From NCBI GenBank assembly GCA_020426845.1, contig JAGQPF010000366.1:1-36099 (forward strand): DNA of 36,099 bases, in the 5' to 3' direction. The DNA is from Planctomycetales bacterium (lineage in GTDB: Bacteria; Planctomycetota; Planctomycetia; Pirellulales; Pirellulaceae). How positions within the stretch are numbered: the first letter of the stretch is position 1; each line of letters starts with the position of its first letter. Shown one piece after another: positions 1-6,217 of the stretch. The position numbers and the translations under genes were made by a program. The notes under the pieces are model-generated. The model saw only the letters and a program-made list of their open reading frames with translations, was not told where the DNA came from and ran no database searches.

Positions 1-365
1 CGGGATCGGCGTTCGCGGGACATCTTGGCTTTGAATTGGCGCGGTGTGGCGCGGCAATTCGAACAAGGCCGAAGGCCTTTTTCATCGTAGCCCGGGGAAA
101 GCGAAACGCTTCCCCTGGATCGGCGTTCGCGGGACATCTTGGCCTTGAATTGGCGCGGTGTGGCGCGGATCGCCGGTCCCCAGGCAATCTCGGCTTTAGT
201 GTGGCGTGGTGTGGCGCGGCAAATCAAAGAAGGCCGAAGGCCTTCTGAATCGAATCGGGCAAAGCGCAACGCGGCCCCGCATGGCGGGGCGAAGATTCTT
301 TCGTGTCGACGCGCGTGCCGTTCCGAACGGGACGGCCTCACCATCGGGGCAAACGGGAAGTTCAC
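1..365. repeat. Degenerate direct repeats and hairpins, no gene
   Basis: No coding region is convincing here. A 51-bp segment at 4-54 is repeated at 118-168 with one mismatch, a spacing of 114 bp. The part from 37-80 recurs in diverged form at 201-244, and both copies end in the palindromic core AAGGCCGAAGGCCTT (66-80 and 230-244). A hairpin can form at 94-115 (GGGGAAAGCG / CGCTTCCCC with one bulged A), and another at 274-290 (GCCCCGC-ATG-GCGGGGC). The array lies just downstream of the phosphatase/VOC gene stop on the minus strand. The 274-290 hairpin could help end that transcript, but there is no T-tract. Confidence 0.7.
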
Positions 366-1253
366 TCACCGTAGCTCGTGGCCGCGGAGCTGCAACAGCT
401 CGACGGATCTGCCATCCGGGTCCTTGACCACGGCACACAGCCCTCGCGAAGTTTCGCGCGGCTCACTTACAACCACCACATCGCATTGACGCAACTCCGT
501 CGCGGTCGACTCGACGTCCGCTAGACGCAAGCCGAGCCGAGTGCTTCGGTCCACCTCCTGCTCCGACTGAGCGGGATAGACCTCCAACAGTGTGTCAGCG
601 AGGTTGGTCGACCAATGAACGGGACCGCTGCCGTGTTGTTCCCGGCAAAACGTCAGGCCGAGTTGCTCGTAGAATTGGACGGTGCGATCCGGCGCCAACG
701 AGCGAATCACCAGCAGATGCAACGCCGCCGCTGGGGCAGGAGGGGCTTCGGGCAGTGTGACTCGACATATGTCCGCCCAGAGTCCGGGAGAAATGTCGCA
801 TGGACTGGTCGGGCCTCCATCGCAGGCGACCCTTGTGAGGCCCGGTGGACTGGTCGGGCCTCCATCGCAGGCGACCCTTGTGAGGCCCGGTGGGCCGATC
901 CCCGCTACGCGCGCGAGCGACGTTTTCAAGTCGAGTGACAACGCCTTGGCAAGTGCTGCGGAGGCAATGGCGGGAGAGCGACTCACGCCGGCGCTGCATG
1001 CCACCAGAGTTGGCTGGCTGGCCGCAATCAGATGCGCCGCCGTGTCGATCGCGGACCGCAACACCGCGTCGCCATTGCCTGCGCCGTCGAGCAACGGGAA
1101 GCGACAGTATGCGACGTCGCGTGGGAACTGGATTGGCGGCTCTTCGATCGCGAGATCAATGACGACCGAGATTCCGGCCGCCAAGACCCCGGCAACATCG
1201 CGGGCTTCCAGCGCATTGCCGACCCAAAGGACGCCGGGAACGATGGCTCGCAT
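366..1253 (-). CDS. Dual-specificity phosphatase fused to a VOC (glyoxalase-fold) domain
   Basis: This is a 295-residue protein starting at the ATG at 1253, because AGGGAG lies 6 nt upstream; the longer frame to a GTG at 1268 would include that ribosome site. Residues 1-118 are a dual-specificity-phosphatase-like domain. The phosphate-binding loop CSAGVSRS has catalytic Cys86 and Arg92, and Asp56 in LLDGAGN is the likely general acid. Residues about 121-150 are two copies of PPGLTRVACDGGPTS encoded by a tandem palindromic element. The phosphatase fold then resumes at DISPGLWADI. Residues about 176-290 look like a single glyoxalase/bleomycin-resistance-type VOC module (FYEQLGLTF near its start, VVKDPDGRSVELLQL near its end). 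The expected activity is dephosphorylation of Tyr/Ser/Thr or a small molecule; the VOC ligand is unknown. It lies 45 bp downstream of the zinc-ribbon gene on the same strand, so the two are probably co-transcribed. Confidence 0.85.
   Translation of the reverse strand: MRAIVPGVLWVGNALEARDVAGVLAAGISVVIDLAIEEPPIQFPRDVAYCRFPLLDGAGNGDAVLRSAIDTAAHLIAASQPTLVACSAGVSRSPAIASAALAKALSLDLKTSLARVAGIGPPGLTRVACDGGPTSPPGLTRVACDGGPTSPCDISPGLWADICRVTLPEAPPAPAAALHLLVIRSLAPDRTVQFYEQLGLTFCREQHGSGPVHWSTNLADTLLEVYPAQSEQEVDRSTRLGLRLADVESTATELRQCDVVVVSEPRETSRGLCAVVKDPDGRSVELLQLRGHELR
805..853 (-). repeat. Palindromic element copy 1 (49 bp), first unit of a tandem dimer
   Basis: CTGGT-CGGGCCTC at 805-817 pairs with GAGGCCCG (837-844) and ACTGG (849-853), leaving a 4-nt GTGG bulge and a 19-nt loop. 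It is read in frame inside the phosphatase/VOC gene as PPGLTRVACDGGPTS. Confidence 0.9.
850..893 (-). repeat. Palindromic element copy 2, second unit of the tandem dimer
   Basis: This is a head-to-tail copy of the element at 805-853 with an exact 45-bp period, so it adds 15 codons without changing frame. The two units share the terminal CTGG. The outermost 5 nt of the far end are lost. Confidence 0.9.
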
Positions 1254-1298
1254 CGGTTGCTCCCTCACTTCTCAAGCGGCGCGAAACGCGCAACGAGG

Positions 1299-2876
1299 TC
1301 AGCGCATGAAGTACATCGTGGCGATCAGCACGATCAGACCCAGCGCCCAGACAATAAGATTCTTCTTCAGCCGTCGAGCTGCCCGTTCCTCGGGCGTCAG
1401 CAAGCGGATCTCCTGTTCGTCCTCGCCGACACCGACTTTCCTGACCGGCTCGCGCAGCATCACGATCTGACCATCTTCCGTCGCCATCGCCGGGCCTTTC
1501 ACCTCACCGGCGCTGGCGGCCAGCGATGCGCCCGTCGGCAGCGCGACCTGCTCACCCGGTGTGTCGTCCTCCGGCGCCGGTGGCAACCAGTCGTCGTCCG
1601 TCGGCGCGCTGGTGCGATCCTCCGCGCTCGGCGTCGGCACACTCACCGTGTTGCCCGGCGGCAGCCAGTCCTCGTCTTCCGCGGACTGCTTGGGTGTTGA
1701 GGCGCCAGCCGGCGATTTCGCAACACGCTCGCTTGCGTCTTGGGCGGCCTTGGGCTCGTTCGACTTCGCAGCAACAGGAGCGGGCTTGGGGGCACTCGGC
1801 TCCTGTTGTTTCATTGGGGTTGGAGTCGTAGGAGATTTGATCGATTTGGGGGCGTTCGGCTTCGGATTTTCGCGATCATCCGACGCGGGGGAAGCAACGC
1901 GATCGGGCCGATGGGACGACGCGCTCGACGCCGAAGTCGCCGGCGAATTCTCGACTTCCTCCCCGGGCGGCAGCGAGTTTGCCGTCGCCGACGGATTGCT
2001 TTCCAGCGGCACGTCGGGCATCGGCTCAGGTTCCGGCACCGATGGAGTTGTCGAATTTGGCGAAGTTGGCGAAGTCGAAGTTGCCGATGGGGGAACGTCT
2101 TGCTGTGTTGGAACCGGCAGGGGCGTTGTGGGCGTGGAAGTGGATGGAGTCGGCGATGGAGGGGGGGACGCGGGCCGCGAATCCCCGGATGGCGGCGCCG
2201 GAGCTGGCGTTGGGGTGATTGGTTGGGATGCGGACGTCGAGTCGGAAACAGCCGAGGACGCGACGTAAGGCGAAGCGGCAGTGGGAGTGGGAGCGGAAGG
2301 CGAAGTGGCAGTTGGAGTGGCAGGCGGGGTGGCTGCGGGCGGCATGGAGCCGAACGCAGGCAGCTGAACCACGATGGCGCAGTGCGGGCACTTGACGGTG
2401 CCACCCGATACACCGGGCGGTGCCACAAAGATCCCTCGACACGAGGGGCAGGCCAGCTGCGGTCCGGCTGGAGCGAGTGAAGGCCCTCCCTCGGACACCG
2501 GCGGACCGATAGTTGGCCCGGCGGCGGGACCACCGGGCATCACCAAGGGCGCCTGCGATGGTGGCCCGACAGGTCCGATGGGTGCCCGATTCGCCGTCGT
2601 GACGGCAGGGAACGGTTGGAACGGCCCCACCTGAGTCGCACCGATATCGGGAGAAGCCGTGTCGGAGGGTGGGTTAAAGTTCGGAACTTGAATCCGTTTG
2701 CGAGACTTCTTCGTGCGAATTCCGGGAAACGGCTCGGTCGATTCGCCCGCAGGCGCTGCAGCGCCCGGCAACTGGACGACTCGCGCGCAATGAGGGCACC
2801 GCACCTTGGCGCCGGCCATCTCCGGCGTCACTTGGAACATGCCCTCGCATAACGGACAACGGAACTGCACTGACAT
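1299..2876 (-). CDS. Double zinc-ribbon protein with long Pro/Ser/Thr linker and C-terminal membrane anchor
   Basis: This is a protein of about 525 residues; a GTG two codons upstream (2882) is an equally possible start. Residues 1-38 form an MJ0042-type zinc ribbon with Cys7, Cys10, Cys27 and Cys30. A second ribbon at about 140-175 begins ACPSCRG and ends KCPHC. Between them lies a linker holding one diverged palindromic element. From about 180 to 490 the protein is low-complexity Pro/Ser/Thr/Ala with acidic blocks (EDEDWLPPGNTV, DDDWLPP). The last 20 residues are one hydrophobic helix (LIVWALGLIVLIATMYFMR), so it is probably tail-anchored with the ribbons in the cytoplasm. Planctomycetes encode many such proteins of unknown function. 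Zinc binding is expected; any nucleic-acid or protein partner is unknown. The DUF3239 gene at 15617 starts with a ribbon of identical spacing. Confidence 0.85.
   Translation of the reverse strand: MSVQFRCPLCEGMFQVTPEMAGAKVRCPHCARVVQLPGAAAPAGESTEPFPGIRTKKSRKRIQVPNFNPPSDTASPDIGATQVGPFQPFPAVTTANRAPIGPVGPPSQAPLVMPGGPAAGPTIGPPVSEGGPSLAPAGPQLACPSCRGIFVAPPGVSGGTVKCPHCAIVVQLPAFGSMPPAATPPATPTATSPSAPTPTAASPYVASSAVSDSTSASQPITPTPAPAPPSGDSRPASPPPSPTPSTSTPTTPLPVPTQQDVPPSATSTSPTSPNSTTPSVPEPEPMPDVPLESNPSATANSLPPGEEVENSPATSASSASSHRPDRVASPASDDRENPKPNAPKSIKSPTTPTPMKQQEPSAPKPAPVAAKSNEPKAAQDASERVAKSPAGASTPKQSAEDEDWLPPGNTVSVPTPSAEDRTSAPTDDDWLPPAPEDDTPGEQVALPTGASLAASAGEVKGPAMATEDGQIVMLREPVRKVGVGEDEQEIRLLTPEERAARRLKKNLIVWALGLIVLIATMYFMR
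2525..2573 (+). repeat. Palindromic element copy 3 (diverged)
   Basis: This is a degenerate 49-bp copy in the orientation opposite to copies 1 and 2. CCAC-CGGGCATC at 2530-2541 and GTGGCCCG-ACAGG at 2561-2573 correspond to the arms, but pairing is partly lost. The zinc-ribbon gene translates it in frame as GPPSQAPLVMPGGP within its linker. Confidence 0.75.
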
Positions 2877-3060
2877 AGGCACTCACATCAACCGGCTTCC
2901 GACCACTTCTTCATCCTAGTCGGTTTTCAATGCATGCCTACCACGCCATTGGCGCTTTGCGCTAAGCGACTTGCGGTTCATGGCATGCGATTGCTTCGCG
3001 GTGCGCTTTGCGCGCATTCAGACGCCGCAATGCCGAGTCGTAGTGCAGCCAGCCGGCTAA

Positions 3061-3119
3061 CCCGTAGCAAACCACAATCATCACAGGCTGGCAGCCTGTG
3101 CTAAGTGCGCTGCTACGGG
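3061..3119. repeat. Nested palindrome of the CAGGCTGNCAGCCTG family
   Basis: CCCGTAGCA (3061-3069) is complementary to TGCTACGGG (3111-3119). Inside lies the near-perfect palindrome CACAGGCTGGCAGCCTGTG (3082-3100). The element overlaps the stop codon of the gene ending at 3113 and could act as a transcript-end hairpin. Related cores occur at 9872-9962. Confidence 0.7.
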
Positions 3120-4873
3120 GCAGGCACCGCAGGAGCGCCCGGAACCGGAGCCGCAGGAGCGCCCGGAACCGGAGCCGCAGGAGCGCCCGGAACCGCAGGT
3201 GCGCCTGGAACCGGAGCCGCAGGAGCGCCCGGCACGGGAGCCGCAGGTGCGCCCGGAACCGGAGCCGCAGGTGCGCCCGGCACGGGAGCGCCGGGAATCG
3301 GCGCTGCAGGACCAGGTACGGGAGCTCCCGGAACGGGAACCCCGGGCACCGCCGGGGCAGGTGCCGCCGCGGGCGGGGGCACGTCGGCGATTACTTCCAG
3401 CGATTTGGCGGCCTGCTCGTAGATCTTAACGATCTCATCGAGCGGCATCCCGGATTCGGCGGTATCGGTCATCAAGGTGGTGATCGCTGCGTCGATATCT
3501 TGCAATCGTTTCACGTCGTCGTCTGCTTTGACCACCCCGGCCAAGCCCTTGCGGGGCGTGCCTTTGATGCCCGTCAGCGCATCGCGAATCATGGTCGCGC
3601 GGAAATGGAGTCGGCGCCGCCCAGTGTCCTGCAGATGAATCGGCACATCGCGCGGCTTCATCGGCACTCCGAAGCCGCCCATCTCGCCCATGCCACCCAT
3701 GCCGCCCATCGGGCCGTCCATCTCCATCTCCATGCTGGGCGCCGGGTCGTCCATCATCTCACCACCACCAGCCATCGGGCCGCTGCTCATCGCCATCGGC
3801 TCCTTGACCAGGCCGGTGTAAACCAGCTTGCGATCTTCGACGAGCTGCTGCAGTGCCTTCATCCGTTCGGCTTCGTTTCGACACAACTGAGCGAGCATCG
3901 CGCCCTGCAACTTCACGGTGGTCGCATAAGCTGCCGGCTGAATCGTCTTGGCCTGCTCCAGCGGTAGTCGGCCGATACAATGCGCAGCAGCGCAACGCAG
4001 GAACCACTCGTTGTTTTCGTCCGCGGCGACTCGGTGCAACGTCTTAAACACGACATCGTCCTGTCCGATTCGGTCCAACGCCACCAGCGTCTGTAAAGCG
4101 CGCATCCGCACCCAATCGTGGCCTCGCTTCTGCGCGGGATCCGGGGCTGCGGAATTGACAATCGTCAACATGTCGTTCAACAGCACGTTGGCGATGTTAT
4201 CCGCCATCGGCTGATGCCCTTCGGCCCATTGCGATTCGACGTGCCGTTGCATGCCGACCAGCGCCGCCAAGCGAACGCCGGGAAGCTGCTTGGGATCGAC
4301 AATTGCACGCCGCAGCGGCCCCAATGCCCCGGCATAGGGAGTCGGCACCAAGTTCGATGTGGAACGCTCTTCCGAATTCAACGCCCCAATCAGATGCATG
4401 GCGTTAATGCGAGCCGCCGGAGAAAAGGCCCCGCCCGCGATCACCTCCATCGTCGAGGTGGTCATGGTCAACAAGTACTGCCGGATTTCCGGCAAGCGGA
4501 TCTGAGAGAAGTCCTTCAGGATCTCCCCGCAGATTTCGGGCAACTGATTCTCGCCCTCCAGCCGCGTCAATAAACGGAATTGGTAGCCCTTGTACCAACT
4601 ATCCAGGGCCGCTCGCTCTGCGTCACCGATCGGCGTCGACGACGTCAAGGCGGACATCTTGTTTCGCTTGATGGTTGCCACCTTTCGCTCATCCAGCTCG
4701 CCGTTCGCGTCCAGATAGTCGTTGGCGAAGGGAAGGCGGGTATACTGTTGAGCCGAGACCACCGCAGTGCGCATCCCGCAAATTGCCAGCGCGAGCAGCA
4801 ACAGTCGGCCACTGTGGCTCATGCGGCGAAACGGGTAAGACGTGGAGTACGAGCAGGTCGGACGAAGGCCCAT
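3113..4873 (-). CDS. Exported HEAT-like helical protein with Met/Gly-rich segment and Pro/Ala repeat tail
   Basis: This is a protein of about 586 residues. I chose the ATG at 4873 because GGGAG lies 5 nt upstream; an ATG at 4822 would give a shorter signal peptide but lacks a ribosome site. The hydrophobic stretch LLLLALAICGM ending in VVSAQQ is a signal peptide. The mature part is mostly helical, with HEAT-like segments (VRLAALVGMQRHV; WVRMRALQTLVALDRIGQDD; FLRCAAAHCIGRLPLEQA). Next comes a Met/Gly-rich stretch with 13 Met in about 46 residues. The C-terminus is an imperfect repeat of PGAPAAPV, encoded by a 24-bp tandem DNA repeat. I do not recognise a named family. It probably acts in the periplasm or at the envelope, with the tail as a flexible linker. 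Confidence 0.8.
   Translation of the reverse strand: MGLRPTCSYSTSYPFRRMSHSGRLLLLALAICGMRTAVVSAQQYTRLPFANDYLDANGELDERKVATIKRNKMSALTSSTPIGDAERAALDSWYKGYQFRLLTRLEGENQLPEICGEILKDFSQIRLPEIRQYLLTMTTSTMEVIAGGAFSPAARINAMHLIGALNSEERSTSNLVPTPYAGALGPLRRAIVDPKQLPGVRLAALVGMQRHVESQWAEGHQPMADNIANVLLNDMLTIVNSAAPDPAQKRGHDWVRMRALQTLVALDRIGQDDVVFKTLHRVAADENNEWFLRCAAAHCIGRLPLEQAKTIQPAAYATTVKLQGAMLAQLCRNEAERMKALQQLVEDRKLVYTGLVKEPMAMSSGPMAGGGEMMDDPAPSMEMEMDGPMGGMGGMGEMGGFGVPMKPRDVPIHLQDTGRRRLHFRATMIRDALTGIKGTPRKGLAGVVKADDDVKRLQDIDAAITTLMTDTAESGMPLDEIVKIYEQAAKSLEVIADVPPPAAAPAPAVPGVPVPGAPVPGPAAPIPGAPVPGAPAAPVPGAPAAPVPGAPAAPVPGAPAVPGAPAAPVPGAPAAPVPGAPAVPAP
3127..3295. repeat. 24-bp tandem repeat (minisatellite) encoding PGAPAAPV units
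   Basis: The plus strand shows repeats of CCGCAGGAGC-GCCCGGAACCGGAG with small variants, about seven units long. The period is a multiple of three, so unit gain or loss keeps the reading frame of the gene ending at 3113. Copy number is likely to vary between strains. Confidence 0.85.
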
Positions 4874-5097
4874 GGATGCTCCCATTAATTCCATGCAGAG
4901 AACCGACGAGAAGAGGTGAACAGCCAAAATGAATGCCTGTCCCTATTACCTAAAGTAGTTGTGCACCGCTCCGATTGTCAACCAAAGCCCGCCCTAAACT
5001 ATTGCGAATACTCGATTTGACGCCCAACATACGGCAGTGGACGCGCGTCCTGAACGCCCCCAACCGCGCATTGCGATCGCCCTTCGCCACGCAGCCT

Positions 5098-5183
5098 GTT
5101 GAAAAACACCCCGCCGGCAATCGAAACCGTGTTGATCGCGTCAAAATACCCTGGCCCGCTCGCCGGATCAGCGGTTTTTCAAC
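5098..5183. repeat. Inverted repeat GTTGAAAAAC ... GTTTTTCAAC bounding 86 bp
   Basis: The two 10-nt arms are perfectly complementary and enclose 66 bp with no coding capacity. The right arm ends 2 bp before palindromic element copy 4. CCGTTGAAAAACAGG at 29998-30012 resembles the left arm. This could be a small non-autonomous element or a stem-loop; nothing decides between them. Confidence 0.5.
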
Positions 5184-5184
5184 G

Positions 5185-5232
5185 CCGGTCCACCGGGCCT
5201 CACAAGGGTCGCCTGTGATGGAGGCCCGACCG
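5185..5232 (+). repeat. Palindromic element copy 4
   Basis: CCGGT (5185-5189), CCAC, CGGGCCTC (5194-5201), then GAGGCCCG (5221-5228) and ACCG. The arms pair almost perfectly. The copy ends 27 bp upstream of the deacetylase start codon, so it would sit in the 5' leader of that transcript. Confidence 0.9.
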
Positions 5233-5258
5233 CTCGCTCCCTCCCTCGAGATTCCCCG

Positions 5259-6200
5259 ATGACCTGGCTCTTTCAAGATCCCTACTTTCGTCAACATCGG
5301 ACCGACCGGCACCCCGAGCGACCGCTGCGGCTGGAGAAAATTGACGAACGCCTCGCGGCCAGCGGCATCGACGCGGAGTGCCAGCGAGTGCCCTGGGCCG
5401 ACGTTCCGCTCGGCACGTTGCAGCGTCTCCACGAACCGAACTACGTGGCGGCGGTGCAGCGGTGCGCCGATGAAGGAGGCGGACGACTCGATCCCGACAC
5501 CGTCGTCTCGCCCGAGTCCTATCGAGTTGCCCTGCGAGCGGCCGGCGCGGCCTGCGAGGCGGTCGACCAAGTCGTTCACGCCGCCGGCGCCGCCAACGCG
5601 CTTTGTCTCGTCAGGCCCCCCGGCCACCACGCGCTGGCCTCGCGTGCCATGGGATTCTGCCTCTTTAATAATATCGCCGTGGCGGCGCAGCACGCCTTGG
5701 ACGCCCATCAACTGGATCGCGTGTTGATCGTCGACTTTGACGTGCACCACGGCAACGGGACTCAGGATGCCTTCTACGACACCGATCGCGTCGGCTTCCT
5801 GTCCGTGCATCGCTTCCCGTTTTATCCCGGCAGCGGCAGTCTTGCGGAGACCGGCGTCGGGGCGGGGCTCGGCGCGACGCTCAACGTGCCGGTTTCGATC
5901 GGCACGACGCGCGAGCGCTACCTCGAATTGTACCGCGCCGCGCTGGAGGACATTGCCTCGCGGATCAAGCCTCAGTTGGTGCTGGTCAGCGCCGGCTTCG
6001 ACGCTCACGCCGAAGATCCGATCGGCAGCCTGGGCTTGGCCACCGAGGACTTTGGTGCGCTGACCGATGGCGTTCTGGAGATTGCGTCGACTTACGCCGG
6101 AGGGAAACTCGTCAGCCTGCTCGAGGGTGGTTATAACGTGGACAAGCTCGCCGACTGCGTGCAGTTGCATCTGCGCCATCTCATCGACGCGAGCGCATGA
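5259..6200 (+). CDS. Histone deacetylase family protein (class II-like deacetylase)
   Basis: This 313-residue protein belongs to the arginase/deacetylase superfamily that includes histone deacetylases, acetoin-utilisation AcuC and polyamine deacetylases. Active-site features are complete: RPPGHH with tandem His123-His124, zinc ligands Asp161 and His163 in DFDVHHGNGTQ, the third ligand Asp248 in SAGFDAH, and the transition-state Tyr292 in LEGGYN. Length and motif order match bacterial homologues. It should hydrolyse an acetyl-amine or acetyl-lysine bond in the cytoplasm; the substrate cannot be told from sequence. It is the first gene of a tight plus-strand series (17 bp to the cyclase gene, then 25 bp to the YjbR-like gene). 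A palindromic element lies directly upstream, and the ribosome site is weak. Confidence 0.93.
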   Translation: MTWLFQDPYFRQHRTDRHPERPLRLEKIDERLAASGIDAECQRVPWADVPLGTLQRLHEPNYVAAVQRCADEGGGRLDPDTVVSPESYRVALRAAGAACEAVDQVVHAAGAANALCLVRPPGHHALASRAMGFCLFNNIAVAAQHALDAHQLDRVLIVDFDVHHGNGTQDAFYDTDRVGFLSVHRFPFYPGSGSLAETGVGAGLGATLNVPVSIGTTRERYLELYRAALEDIASRIKPQLVLVSAGFDAHAEDPIGSLGLATEDFGALTDGVLEIASTYAGGKLVSLLEGGYNVDKLADCVQLHLRHLIDASA

Positions 6201-6217
6201 GGAGTCGATAGCCGGAC

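Larger units (their letters stand above)
4874..5258. other. Intergenic region between divergent genes, with inverted repeats
   Basis: This 385-bp gap separates the exported HEAT-like gene (minus) from the deacetylase gene (plus) and must hold both promoters, though I cannot place either. It contains GCCTGTCCCTATTA (4936-4949), a motif resembling the reverse complement of CTGCTTAATAGGGAC near 13881. It also contains the inverted repeat GTTGAAAAAC (5098-5107) / GTTTTTCAAC (5174-5183) and palindromic element copy 4. Confidence 0.6.

Noticed and set aside
3127..3295. Plus-strand Gly/Ala-rich frame (AGAPGTGA repeats) as a collagen-like gene
   Set aside because: It is the reverse reading of the 24-bp repeat encoding the Pro/Ala tail of the minus-strand gene, which has a signal peptide and folded domains.
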